Assembly (NCBI RefSeq): GCF_028607085.1
Contig: NZ_CP117411.1
Span: 1 to 64,000 of the forward strand
From: Sphingomonas naphthae
GTDB lineage: Bacteria; Pseudomonadota; Alphaproteobacteria; Sphingomonadales; Sphingomonadaceae
DNA: 64,000 nt
Reading direction: 5' to 3'
Shown here: one piece after another, positions 8,331-16,392 of the stretch
Layout of the letters: each line of letters starts with the position of its first letter
Numbering within the stretch: the stretch's first letter is position 1
Notes under the pieces: generated by a model
Database searches by the model: none
The model's input: only the letters and a program-made list of their open reading frames with translations
What the model was told of the DNA's origin: nothing
Position numbers and translations under genes: made by a program

Positions 8331-9488
8331 TTACGCCATCACGATCTTGTCGAGCGCGGCGCAGAAGGCCTTCATCTCGTCGGCGGAACCGACGGTGACG
8401 CGGCTCACGTTCGGCCAGATGGGCCAGCTGCGGCCGATCTGGATCTTCTGGTCGAGGAACGCCTTCTGCATTTCCTTGGCCGGCTTGGTCTTCCAGTCGA
8501 CCATGAACATGTTGGCCTCGCTGCCCGGATGGAAAGCGATGTTGCGCTTCTTGAGGTGGGCGTAGGTCGCCTCGCGCGTGGCGATCATCTCCTCGCGGCG
8601 AGCCTTGATGAGCGCGGCCTGGGTATAGGCCGCGTTGCCGCACGCCAGCGCGGTGATCGGCAGCGTGCCGCTCACCTGGCGGCCGTCATAGCGCATCATC
8701 CGCGCCTGGAGGTCGGGGTGCGAGATGGTGATGCCGAGGCGGATGCCCGCCATGCCGAACAGCTTGGAGAAGGTGCGCATCACGATCACGTCGTTGCGCC
8801 CGGCCGCCAGCTGCACCGCGCTCGGCGCTTCGGAGAAGTGGATATAGGCCTCGTCGATCAGCACCACCGCGTCCTTGGGCTTGTTTGCGATCAGCCATTC
8901 GATGTCCGACAGCGGCGTGATCGTGCCGGTCGGGTTGTTGGGCGTGCAGATGTAATAGAGGCCGGCATTGGGGTTCGCCGCCAGCATCGCCTTCACGTCG
9001 GCGCCCTTGCCGGGCTGCATCGGCACCTTGGCGAGCGGCGCCTGGAGCCAGGCGGCGGCGCGCCACGCGGATTCGAAGGTCGGATCGGCGGTGACGAGGC
9101 CCTTCTGCGGCGAGCAGAAGGAAATGACGGTGCGGACCAGCGGATCGCCCGAGCCCGGCCACGGCAGCACGTAATTCTCCGGCACCTTCTCGACGGCGGC
9201 GACGGTCTTCACGAACTGGCCGCGCACGTCCGACGGATCGTAGCGGTTGCCCTGCAACACGATCTTGGCGGCGGCGTCGGCGGCGACCGGGAAAGGCCCG
9301 GTCCAGCATTCGTTGGCGCCGATCTGCACCGCGCCGGCCACGCCGCGCGCGGCCTGGCTCTGCGCGAAGGCCGGGCGCAGCGCGGTGGAGGCGGCGGCCC
9401 CGGCGCCGATCAGCGCAGCGATGCGGCCCAGCTGGCGGCGCGAATAGCCGCGATCGAGAAGGTCTTCCTTGGCGTCCTGGTCGAACAT
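8331..9488 (-). CDS. Tat-exported pyridoxal-phosphate aminotransferase (histidinol-phosphate aminotransferase-like, class I/II)
   Basis: 385 residues. A twin-arginine signal, SRRQLGRIAALIGAGAAA, at about residues 16-33 is followed by an Ala-rich cleavage region (AFAQS). The fold-type I core shows the aspartate strand VVLIDEAYIHF, the PLP lysine in TFSKLFGMAGIRLG and the substrate-binding Asn region TPNNPTGTI. A periplasmic PLP aminotransferase is unusual because PLP must be loaded before Tat export. The amino donor and acceptor cannot be read from sequence. Confidence 0.87.
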   Translation of the reverse strand: MFDQDAKEDLLDRGYSRRQLGRIAALIGAGAAASTALRPAFAQSQAARGVAGAVQIGANECWTGPFPVAADAAAKIVLQGNRYDPSDVRGQFVKTVAAVEKVPENYVLPWPGSGDPLVRTVISFCSPQKGLVTADPTFESAWRAAAWLQAPLAKVPMQPGKGADVKAMLAANPNAGLYYICTPNNPTGTITPLSDIEWLIANKPKDAVVLIDEAYIHFSEAPSAVQLAAGRNDVIVMRTFSKLFGMAGIRLGITISHPDLQARMMRYDGRQVSGTLPITALACGNAAYTQAALIKARREEMIATREATYAHLKKRNIAFHPGSEANMFMVDWKTKPAKEMQKAFLDQKIQIGRSWPIWPNVSRVTVGSADEMKAFCAALDKIVMA

Positions 9489-9730
9489 GCTGCACCCCTA
9501 GTCGTGATGGATCGGCCCACCGTTCCCATCAACGGGGGGCCGTCGCTTTCCCGGTCCATCCTCAAACCCGATCGCCGCCACCGGTCTTTCGCCCGTGGTC
9601 CGCGTCAAATCCCTGTAACGATACTGACCGCGATTCCCGCTACCGGCAATCGCAATGTTCGCATCGTCGGGGGGCGATTGGCGAAAGTCCGTGTCGTTCG
9701 TGCCGCGCTTTCCGATCGGAACGGTCGGTT

Positions 9731-10324
9731 TCAGCCCAGCGGCCTCTCGCGATACCATTTGGTGATGACGTATTTCACGCCGGCGCGGACCTTCATGCCG
9801 GCGTGGAGGGTCGCGGGATTGGGGGTGCCGTCGGGGCGGCGGTTGTTCCAGGCGACGAGCTTGCCGGGTTCGGGCTGGACGATCTTGTCGATTACCTTGA
9901 AGCGGGTGGCGCCGCCCGCTTCCGGCGCGTTGAGGTAGGTCATCAGGGTCCAGGTGCGCTGGCCGGCGACGGCGGTGTGGACGTGATAGTCGGCGCTGGC
10001 TTCCTCGAAATAATCGGTGTGCTGGCGGAATTCCTGGCCGACCGCGTAGCGCTGGCCCTGGAGCGGCTCGCCGAGCGCGGGATCGAGGCCGGCGAAGGCG
10101 GCGAGGCGCGCGTCGATCGCGGCCACGAGCGGATCGGCGCGATCGAGGTCGCAGGTCTCGCTGGTGCGGTAATAGGCCACGCCGATGTCGTCGGTGATGG
10201 TGGAGGGGCGGCGGCCCGCGTCGATCAGGGCGATCAGGCCGGCGCATTCCTCGGGCGAGAGGAAATCGCGGCGCAGGAACATTTCGATACGGGGGGAGGG
10301 GACGCGCTGGGCCTGGGCGAACAT
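9731..10324 (-). CDS. 2-oxoglutarate/Fe(II)-dependent oxygenase (prolyl 4-hydroxylase-like)
   Basis: 197 residues from the start at 10324 (MFAQAQRVPSPRIEMF). A longer in-frame reading to 10462 runs into repeat sequence and is rejected. The facial triad is visible as HTD (in FRQHTDYFEE) and the distal His in ATLHAGMKVR. The 2OG-binding basic residue is expected in the following VRAGVKYVITKWY. Members hydroxylate prolyl residues or other peptides; the target here is unknown. The gap from 9489 to 9730 shows no clear feature. Confidence 0.85.
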   Translation of the reverse strand: MFAQAQRVPSPRIEMFLRRDFLSPEECAGLIALIDAGRRPSTITDDIGVAYYRTSETCDLDRADPLVAAIDARLAAFAGLDPALGEPLQGQRYAVGQEFRQHTDYFEEASADYHVHTAVAGQRTWTLMTYLNAPEAGGATRFKVIDKIVQPEPGKLVAWNNRRPDGTPNPATLHAGMKVRAGVKYVITKWYRERPLG

Positions 10325-10498
10325 GGGGTTCGCCTTGCCACAGGTGGGTGACGGTTTCGCGGGGAAAGTGAGTTGGGCGGCGATGGTCCCTCGACTTCGC
10401 TCGGGATGGGCGGGTTTGATCGGGGGGCTGGGGGCTGTCCTACAGGCCGGGATATGTGCCACTTGCGGCGCCCTTTCGGAGATCGATGGAGGCGAATC

Positions 10499-10951
10499 AT
10501 GGCGCAGGGCAAACGGCTTCTCGTGGAGCGACCCATGCCGGGCGACGCGAGCGGGCGGCGGCGGGTGACGGTGAACCTCGCCGAATCGCCGCTGGGGTGG
10601 CTCAGGGCGCGGGGGCAGGTAAGCGACCGGCAGTATGAGGCGGGCGAGCGGCTGCGAGCCGACTGGACGGTGGCGGAGCTGGGACCGCGCGTGACGATGC
10701 GCTGGGAACTGGGCGCGCGATCGACCGGCGAGGGGCTCGATCCGACGATGGCACAGATTTCGGCCAGGCGCCGGTTCGAGGGCGCGCTGGCGCAGGCGGG
10801 GCCGGGCCTGAAGGACATCGCCTGGCGGGTGATCTGCGCCGGCGAGGGGATGGAGGCGGCGGAAAGCGCGCTCGGCTGGCCGAAACGCGCCGGGCGGCTC
10901 GTGCTGCTGATGGCGCTAGATCGGGTGGCGGACTATTACGGCCTCGGTTGA
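10499..10951 (+). CDS. DUF6456 domain protein; candidate GTA regulator (GafA/GafZ C-terminal-like)
   Basis: 150 residues from ATG 10499, with GGAGG about 5 bases upstream. The body RRVTVNLAESPLGWLRARG... followed by SDRQYEAGERLRADW and the C-terminal RLVLLMALDRVADYYGLG resembles the alphaproteobacterial DUF6456 family. From memory, this family is related to the regulator region of Rhodobacter GafA and Caulobacter GafZ, which activate GTA expression; that link is an inference to be tested. It lies 1.2 kb upstream of the GTA cluster on the same strand and is followed by the SOUL gene. Confidence 0.7.
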   Translation: MAQGKRLLVERPMPGDASGRRRVTVNLAESPLGWLRARGQVSDRQYEAGERLRADWTVAELGPRVTMRWELGARSTGEGLDPTMAQISARRRFEGALAQAGPGLKDIAWRVICAGEGMEAAESALGWPKRAGRLVLLMALDRVADYYGLG

Positions 10952-10971
10952 GATTCGGGAGATTTGAAGCG

Positions 10972-11586
10972 GTGGCACTTTCGGGGCGGGGCAAGCTGTT
11001 CGCGGCGGTTGCGGGCGTGGCGGCGGCGGGCGCGACCTGGTTCTACATCCGGGAAAAGCGCCGGACCGAGAGCCCCAGCTATGTGATCGACGCGAGCGAG
11101 GGGCCGATCGAGCTGCGCCATTATCCCGCGCTGGTGGTGGCCGAGACGATCCAGCCCGGCACGCGCGATCGGGCGCTGGGCAACGGCTTCGGCCTGCTGG
11201 CGGATTACGTCTTCGCGGAAAGCCGGCAGGGCGAGGAACTGCCGATGACGGTGCCGGTGGTGGCGATCCCGATCGACGAGGAGAATTGGGCGGTGCGCTT
11301 CGTGATGCCCGAAGGGCGCGCGCTCGCCTCGCTGCCGGCGCCGGGGCCGGGCGTGAAGCTGGTGGAGGTGCCGGTGCGCGCGGTGGCGGCGATCCGCTTC
11401 GGGGGGACGCCGAGCGACCGATTGCTGGCGCAGAAGGAGGCGGAACTGCGCAAGTGGCTGGCGGCGCGCGGGGCCGGCGCGGTGGGGCCGGCGGAACATG
11501 CCTATTACAATTCGCCGATGATCCCGGGGCCGCTGAAGCAGAATGAGGTGCAGGTGGCGGTGCTTGCGAAAACGGAACAAGAGTAG
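10972..11586 (+). CDS. SOUL family heme-binding protein
   Basis: About 204 residues from GTG 10972, with a GGGAG ribosome site at 10957. A TTG at 10948 overlapping the previous stop is an alternative start. An N-terminal hydrophobic segment (LFAAVAGVAAAGATWFYI) suggests membrane anchoring. The SOUL core begins with YVIDASEGPIELRHYPALVV and includes MTVPVVAIPI and the C-terminal HAYYNSPMIPGPLKQNEV typical of the family. Members bind heme or porphyrin. It lies directly upstream of the GTA leader promoter, with no obvious functional link. Confidence 0.85.
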   Translation: MALSGRGKLFAAVAGVAAAGATWFYIREKRRTESPSYVIDASEGPIELRHYPALVVAETIQPGTRDRALGNGFGLLADYVFAESRQGEELPMTVPVVAIPIDEENWAVRFVMPEGRALASLPAPGPGVKLVEVPVRAVAAIRFGGTPSDRLLAQKEAELRKWLAARGAGAVGPAEHAYYNSPMIPGPLKQNEVQVAVLAKTEQE

Positions 11587-11595
11587 AACAAATGC

Positions 11596-11624
11596 TTGAC
11601 AGCGCGGCGCTGTTGTGGCATTAG
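11596..11624 (+). promoter_or_regulatory. Candidate sigma-70-type promoter of the GTA leader
   Basis: A perfect TTGACA at 11596-11601 is followed by a 17-base spacer and CATTAG at 11619-11624. Transcription would start near 11631, ten bases after the SOUL stop plus the promoter. The transcript runs toward terS through two terminator hairpins. The -10 match is moderate. Confidence 0.5.
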
Positions 11625-11700
11625 GGGTGCACGCTGAGGAAGTGTAGCCGGGTGGGGCGGTGGCCTCCGGGGTGGCGCGGATCGGCGGCGGGATTTCGGG

Positions 11701-11734
11701 AAGGGTCGTGGCCGGGAGGTTGCGGCCCTTTTTT
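11701..11734 (+). terminator. Intrinsic terminator in the GTA leader (first)
   Basis: The left arm AAGGGTCGTGGCC and right arm GGTTGCGGCCCTT pair over 13 positions with G-U wobbles around a GGGA loop, followed by TTTTTT at 11729-11734. It lies about 100 bases downstream of the predicted start of transcription at 11631. Confidence 0.65.
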
Positions 11735-11762
11735 CTTGGGGCTTGGTTCTTGGTGCGGGTTT

Positions 11763-12067
11763 GTGCTCCGGCGCAGGCCGGAGCCCAGGGTGGCCTGGGG
11801 TGCGCTTTGTAACCCTGGGCTCCGGCCTGCGCCGGAGCACGGTGGGGTTTCTTCCCCTGCCCTGAAGGGGAGGGGCCGGGGGTGGGTGTCCATCCGGCAC
11901 CACGTTTGCTGGATTGCGCTGACAGCCCCCACCCCAACCCCTCCCCTGAAGGGGAGGGGCTAGAGAAGCGCGCGGTTGTGCTCCGGCGGAGGCCGGAGCC
12001 TAGGGTGGCTTGGGGTGCGCTTTGTGACCCTGGGCTCCGGCCTCCGCCGGAGCACGGTGGTTTTTTT
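11763..12067. repeat. Block of two class A repeats and a GC-rich GGGGAGGGG element in the leader region
   Basis: Class A inverted repeats span 11763-11841 and 11979-12055. Between them, CTGAAGGGGAGGGG and its counterpart occur near 11855-11960. The second class A copy is followed by seven Ts (12061-12067), so it can act as a further terminator. The whole 11587-12161 stretch has no gene. Confidence 0.75.
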
Positions 12068-12116
12068 GGTTGTGCCATCATCCCGGCACAGGGCCGGGGT
12101 GACGGTAGGGCTTGTG

Positions 12117-12144
12117 GGGGTCGCGATCATCGCGGCCCCTTTTT
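12117..12144 (+). terminator. Intrinsic terminator directly before the first GTA gene
   Basis: The stem GGGGTCGCG / CGCGGCCCC with an ATCAT loop is followed by TTTTT at 12140-12144. It ends about 17 bases before the terS start codon, where a real upstream operon would not need one. The sequence after it (CGTTGGGGG) resembles that after the first leader terminator (CTTGGGG), so the two may be duplicated. Confidence 0.65.
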
Positions 12145-12161
12145 CGTTGGGGGAGGATCGG

Positions 12162-12620
12162 ATGGCCTTCAGGAAAACGCCGGTGCGCAAGGCTCGGCCC
12201 AAGCCCGCCGAGCGGTGGGGGCAGGAGAAGGAGGTCGTGTTTCTCGCGGCGCTGGTGAAGACGTGCAACGTCTCGGCCTCGGCAAGGGCCGCCAAGGTGA
12301 GCGAGGCGCATGTCTATCGCCAGCGCGCCAAGTCGCCCGAATTTCGGGCGGCGTGGGGCGTGGCGCTGCGCGAGGGCTATGCCCGGCTGGAACTGATGAT
12401 GCTGGAGCGCGCGATCAGCGGCCAGGTGAAACCGGTGTTCTTCGGCGGCAAGCAGATCGGCGAGATCACCGAATATTCGGACCGGACCGCGCTGGCGCTG
12501 CTGGCGGCGCATCGTGGGGCCGCGACCGGGGAGGCCGTGGTGGAGGATGATTCGGCGGTGAAGGCGCGGCTGGAGGCGAAGTTCGAGGAGATGGGGCGGA
12601 GGTTGCGGGGGGAGGGGTGA
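12162..12620 (+). CDS. GTA small terminase-like protein (g1-like), helix-turn-helix
   Basis: 152 residues from ATG 12162, with GGAGG 6-10 bases upstream. The segment FLAALVKTCNVSASARAAKVSEAHVYRQRAK is a helix-turn-helix like those of small terminase subunits, and the C-terminal half is helical with a basic end (MGRRLRGEG). It stands directly before the large terminase, as in GTA and HK97-type packaging modules. Small terminases recognise DNA for packaging; GTA versions are expected to lack sequence specificity. Confidence 0.8.
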   Translation: MAFRKTPVRKARPKPAERWGQEKEVVFLAALVKTCNVSASARAAKVSEAHVYRQRAKSPEFRAAWGVALREGYARLELMMLERAISGQVKPVFFGGKQIGEITEYSDRTALALLAAHRGAATGEAVVEDDSAVKARLEAKFEEMGRRLRGEG

Positions 12621-12706
12621 TGCGTGGGGTGCGCATCCCGGCTTCGCTCGATGCTGGGATGCCTCGACTGCGCTCGGCATGGCGGTGTGTTGGAGCCGGG
12701 CCTTCG

Positions 12707-12834
12707 ATCCTCCCCTGCAAGGGGAGGTGGCAGCCCGGAGGGCTGACGGAGGGGTGTCGCCCTCTCGATAGCGGGTCACCCCTCCACCATCGGCTTCGCC
12801 GACGGTCCCCCTCCCCTTGCAGGGGAGGATTTTT
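12707..12834. repeat. Class C inverted repeat between terS and terL
   Basis: CCTCCCCTGCAAGGGGAGG arms flank a GACGGAGGGGTG / CACCCCTCCACC core. The right arm ends in a CTCCCCTTGCAGGGGAGG hairpin followed by ATTTTT. The terL ribosome site AGGAGCGGGGG comes right after it. Confidence 0.75.
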
Positions 12835-12846
12835 CAGGAGCGGGGG

Positions 12847-14154
12847 ATGGACCATCTTTCGGTGATCGAGCGGCGGGTGCTCGATCCGGGCGGGGATTGG
12901 CGGGGGTGGCTTTCGGGGCTGTCGCCGTACGAGCGACTGATGCTGCCCTATCGCTGGGATCTGTGGGCGCGGCCGGGGCAGGTGGCGCCGGCGGGCGACT
13001 GGCGGACGTGGCTGATGCTGGCGGGGCGCGGCTTCGGCAAGACGCGGGCGGGGGCGGAATGGGTTCGCGGCCTGGCCGAGCGGCAGGGTGGCGTGCGGAT
13101 CGCTCTGGTGGGCGCGACGGCGGCGGAGGCGCGGGCGGTGATGGTGGAGGGCGATAGCGGGCTGCTCGCGATCGCATCGCCGGGCAACCGGCCGACCTAT
13201 CATTCCTCGCTGCGGCGGCTGACCTGGCCCAACGGGGCGGAGGCGCGGCTCTATTCGGCGGCCGAGCCCGAGGGGCTGCGCGGGCCGCAGCATCATCACG
13301 CCTGGGCCGACGAGATCGGCAAATGGCCGGCGGGGCGGGAGGTGTGGTCGAATCTAGAGCTGGGGCTGCGGCTGGCGGACGCCCCGCGCATCGTCGCGAC
13401 GACCACGCCGCGCGCGGTGCCGCTGGTGCGGGGGCTGGTCGCGGCGGCGGGGACGATCGTGACCGGCGGGCGGAGCGAGGACAATCGCGCGCATCTGGGC
13501 AGCGGTTTCCTGAGCGGAATGCGGGCGAGCTACGGCGGCACGCGGCTCGGGCGGCAGGAGCTGGACGGGGTGCTGCTCGACGATGTCGAGGGCGCGCTGT
13601 GGCCGCGCGACCTGATCGAGCGGTGCCGGGTGCAGGCCGTTCCGCAGGTGACGCGGGTGGTGATCGGGGTCGATCCGCCGGCCGGGATCGGTGGTGATGC
13701 CTGCGGGATCGTCGCGGTGGCGCGGGGCGTGGATGGGCATGCCTATGTGATCGAGGATGCGACGGTTTCGGGTGTGTCGCCGGAGGGCTGGGCGCGGGCG
13801 GTGGCGGAGGCCGCGCGGCGGACGGGCGCCGACCGGATCGTGGCCGAGGCGAACAATGGCGGCGAGATGGTGCGCAGCGTGCTGCTCGCGGCGGACGCGG
13901 TGCTGCCGCTGACCCTGGTGCACGCGAGCCATGGCAAGGTGGCGCGGGCGGAGCCGGTACAGGCTTTGTACGAGCGGGGGCGGGTGTTTCACGTCGGCGG
14001 CTTTCCCGATCTGGAGGACCAGATGGCGGGGCTGACGGCGGGCGGCGGCTATTGCGGGCCGGGGCGGTCGCCGGATCGCGCGGATGCTCTGGTGTGGGCG
14101 CTGTGGGCGCTGATGCTCGGGCCGCAGGGGCGGCCGGGGGTGCGGGCGCTTTAG
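12847..14154 (+). CDS. GTA/phage large terminase subunit (g2-like)
   Basis: 435 residues from ATG 12847 (MDHLSVIERR), with AGGAG upstream. Walker A is LAGRGFGKTRAG at about residues 56-67, Walker B is HHAWADEIGKWP, and the C-terminal RNase H-like nuclease carries acidic residues in VIGVDPPAG and SPDRADALVW. The ATPase pumps DNA into proheads and the nuclease cuts headfuls. Overall it matches the RcGTA g2 type of terminase. Repeats flank it on both sides. Confidence 0.93.
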   Translation: MDHLSVIERRVLDPGGDWRGWLSGLSPYERLMLPYRWDLWARPGQVAPAGDWRTWLMLAGRGFGKTRAGAEWVRGLAERQGGVRIALVGATAAEARAVMVEGDSGLLAIASPGNRPTYHSSLRRLTWPNGAEARLYSAAEPEGLRGPQHHHAWADEIGKWPAGREVWSNLELGLRLADAPRIVATTTPRAVPLVRGLVAAAGTIVTGGRSEDNRAHLGSGFLSGMRASYGGTRLGRQELDGVLLDDVEGALWPRDLIERCRVQAVPQVTRVVIGVDPPAGIGGDACGIVAVARGVDGHAYVIEDATVSGVSPEGWARAVAEAARRTGADRIVAEANNGGEMVRSVLLAADAVLPLTLVHASHGKVARAEPVQALYERGRVFHVGGFPDLEDQMAGLTAGGGYCGPGRSPDRADALVWALWALMLGPQGRPGVRAL

Positions 14155-14159
14155 CGATT

Positions 14160-14333
14160 GTGTGCTCCGGCGAAGGCCGGAGCCCAGGGTGTTCGGGCGC
14201 GGCGATTGGGGCGCTGGGCTCCTGCTTTCGCAGGAGCACGTTGCTTACGTCGTCATCGCGAGGCGCGAAGCGGCGACGCGATCCAGTGGGGAGCCGGCGG
14301 AGCTGGATTGCTTCGCTGCGCTCGCAATGACGA
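14160..14333. repeat. Class A then class E repeats between terL and portal
   Basis: A class A pair (GTGCTCCGGCGAAGGCCGGA at 14162 with the CTCCTGC-type right arm ending near 14240) is followed by a class E pair (CGTCATCGCGAGGCGCGAAG and GCTGCGCTCGCAATGACGA, 14246-14333). Both occur elsewhere (class E also at 30984). Confidence 0.75.
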
Positions 14334-14345
14334 ATGGAGACAGAC

Positions 14346-15452
14346 ATGGCTTGGTTCGGGTGGAAATCCGGGCGTGCGGACGCGCGGCCGGTGTTGGGGC
14401 GGCGGATCGGGTGGATCGGGGGCGCGGGCGGGGATTGGCCGCAATCCTATGAGGGGCAGGTGCGCGAGGCGGTGATGCGCAATCCGGTGGCGCAGCGATC
14501 GATGCGGCTGGTGAGCGAGGGGGCGGCCGGGGTGCCGCTGTATGGCGACGACGCGGATGGTGCGCGGGTCGCGGGGCTGGCGGCGGGTGTGGTCGAGGTG
14601 GCGGCGGCGCATCTGCTGCTGCACGGCAACGCGTATCTGCGGCCGGTGGCGGATGGCGCCGGGCGGGTCGTGGAGCTGGTGGCGCTCAGGCCCGAGCGGG
14701 TGACGGTGGAGACCGATGCGGGCGGGTGGCCGGTGGCCTATCGTTATGCGGCGGGGGACAGCGTGGCGCGGCTGGTGGCAGATGAAGGCGCGCGGCCGGG
14801 GGTGATCCATATCCGCGCGGTGCATCCGCTCGACGATCATTATGGGCTGGGGTGCCTGGGGGCGGCGGCGGGCGCGGTGGCGATCCACAATGCGTCGGCC
14901 GCGTGGAACAAGGCGCTGCTCGACAATGCGGCGCGGCCTTCGGGGGCGCTGGTCTATGAGCCGGGCGAGCCGGGGGCGACGCTGTCGCCCGACCAGTTCG
15001 AGCGGCTGAAGGCGGAGATGGAAGCGAGCTTTTCCGGCGCGGCCAATGCCGGGCGGCCGATGCTGCTGGAAGGCGGGCTGCGCTGGCAGGCGATGAGCCT
15101 GACGCCGGCCGACATGGATTTCGCGGGGATGAAGGCGCAGGCGGCGCGCGAGATCGCGCTGGCCTTCGGCGTGCCGCCGATGCTGCTCGGGCTGCCGGGC
15201 GACAACACCTATGCCAATTACGGCGAGGCCAATCGCGCGCTCTATCGGCTGACGGTGGTGCCGATCGCGCGGAAGATCGCGGACGCGGTGGGGGCCGGGC
15301 TGGGGGCGGCGCTGCGGCTGGATCTGGATCAGGTGCCGGCGCTGGCGGCGGATCGCGAGCGGTTGTGGGCGCAGGCGGCGGGGGCGGATTTCCTGACGCG
15401 GGCGGAGAAGCGCGAGATGCTGGGGTTTGGGGTGGAGGCTTCGGCGGGCTGA
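14346..15452 (+). CDS. GTA/HK97-type portal protein (g3-like)
   Basis: 368 residues from ATG 14346, with GGAGA at 14336; an in-frame ATG at 14334 is possible. Portal family features are AVMRNPVAQRSMRLVSEGAAG near the N-terminus, NAYLRPV, HIRAVHPLDDHYGLG, the SAAWNKALLDNAARPSG segment and FGVPPMLLGLPGDNTYANY. It forms the DNA entry ring of the head. Gene order terS-terL-portal-protease-capsid follows the RcGTA cluster. Confidence 0.93.
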   Translation: MAWFGWKSGRADARPVLGRRIGWIGGAGGDWPQSYEGQVREAVMRNPVAQRSMRLVSEGAAGVPLYGDDADGARVAGLAAGVVEVAAAHLLLHGNAYLRPVADGAGRVVELVALRPERVTVETDAGGWPVAYRYAAGDSVARLVADEGARPGVIHIRAVHPLDDHYGLGCLGAAAGAVAIHNASAAWNKALLDNAARPSGALVYEPGEPGATLSPDQFERLKAEMEASFSGAANAGRPMLLEGGLRWQAMSLTPADMDFAGMKAQAAREIALAFGVPPMLLGLPGDNTYANYGEANRALYRLTVVPIARKIADAVGAGLGAALRLDLDQVPALAADRERLWAQAAGADFLTRAEKREMLGFGVEASAG

Positions 15453-15464
15453 CCTCCCGTGATC

Positions 15465-15657
15465 CGTTTGTGCTGAGCGAAGTCGAAGCACGGGGAGAGC
15501 CACGCGCTTGGTGCACGTCCTTCGACTTCGCTCAGGACGAACGGGATCCTGGGTCGGTGGGCGGTGGCCTGACGGGCTGTGCTCCGGCGAAGGCCGGAGC
15601 GCGGGGGGGCTTGGGATGCCCTTTGTAACCCTGGGCTCCGGCCTTCGCCGGAGCACG
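15465..15657. repeat. Class D and class A repeats between portal and DUF6127
   Basis: A class D pair (TGCTGAGCGAAGTCGAAGCA and CACGTCCTTCGACTTCGCTC, 15465-15545) is followed by a class A pair (15579-15656). No gene is present between 15453 and 15677. Confidence 0.75.
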
Positions 15658-15677
15658 GAGGGGTGGGAGATAGCGAC

Positions 15678-15989
15678 ATGATCGAGACGGGACTGCTCGC
15701 GCGGCTGATCGCGCAGGCGGAGGGGGAGGGGGCGAGCCTCGTCACCCTGCGGGGGCTGGCCGAGGAGGCGAGCGAGGCCGGGGCGGGGCGGGCGCTGGAG
15801 CGGCTGGGGCTGCACGATGCCGGCGCACGCGAGGATCTGGGCGAGCTGCGGCAATTGCTGGGGGCGTGGCGCGACGCGAAGCGATCGGCGCGGCGTGAGG
15901 TGGTGGCCTGGGTGGTGCGGGTCGGGCTGGCGCTGCTGGTGATCGGGCTGGCGGTGCGGCTGGGTCTCGCCGAGCTGATCCGGGCATGA
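15678..15989 (+). CDS. DUF6127-like small protein in the GTA cluster
   Basis: 103 residues from ATG 15678. An Ala/Glu-rich helical head (LLARLIAQAEGEGASLVTLRG...) is followed by a basic stretch (WRDAKRSARREV) and one transmembrane helix (VVAWVVRVGLALLVIGLAVRLGL). It overlaps the protease gene by 4 bases. A membrane-spanning protein between portal and protease has no obvious role in head assembly; a holin-like or anchoring role is only speculation. Confidence 0.8.
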   Translation: MIETGLLARLIAQAEGEGASLVTLRGLAEEASEAGAGRALERLGLHDAGAREDLGELRQLLGAWRDAKRSARREVVAWVVRVGLALLVIGLAVRLGLAELIRA

Positions 15990-16387
15990 GGTTCGCAGGC
16001 TATGCGGCGCTGTTCGACCGGGTCGATCAGGGCGGGGATTTGGTGCGGCCGGGCGCGTTCGCGCGCGCGGTCGCGGCGGGGCCGGGGGGCGTGCCGCTGT
16101 TGTGGCAGCATGATCCGCGCCGGCCGATCGGGCGGATCGAGCATCTGAGCGAGGACACGCGCGGCCTGCGGGTGATCGCGCGGCTGTCCGACGCGAGCGG
16201 CACGGCGCGCGAGGCGGGCGCCCTGCTGCGCGAGGGCGCGGTGGCGGGCCTCAGCTTCGGATATCGGGTGCGGGCGGCGCGGGGGGCTTCTCCGCGCGCG
16301 CTCGCCGATCTCGATCTCGTGGAAATCTCGCTGGTGACCCTGCCGATGCAGCCGGGCGCCCGCGTGCATCTGGTGACGGAGGAGTGA
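15986..16387 (+). CDS. HK97-family prohead protease (g4-like)
   Basis: 133 residues. The prohead protease fold shows GYAALFDRVDQGGDLVRPGAF, the catalytic His in PLLWQHDPRRPIG and the Ser in VAGLSFGYRV, with the acidic residue in LVEISLVTLPMQPGA. It cleaves the capsid scaffold domain. It is shorter than typical phage versions, but all three motifs are present. It is followed by the capsid gene in an overlapping or near-overlapping arrangement. Confidence 0.9.
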   Translation: MRFAGYAALFDRVDQGGDLVRPGAFARAVAAGPGGVPLLWQHDPRRPIGRIEHLSEDTRGLRVIARLSDASGTAREAGALLREGAVAGLSFGYRVRAARGASPRALADLDLVEISLVTLPMQPGARVHLVTEE

Positions 16388-16392
16388 CGGAT

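Noticed and set aside
12776-14347. 523-residue minus-strand frame opposite terL
   Set aside because: Low-complexity Pro/Ala/Arg product; the plus-strand terminase with Walker motifs is the real gene.
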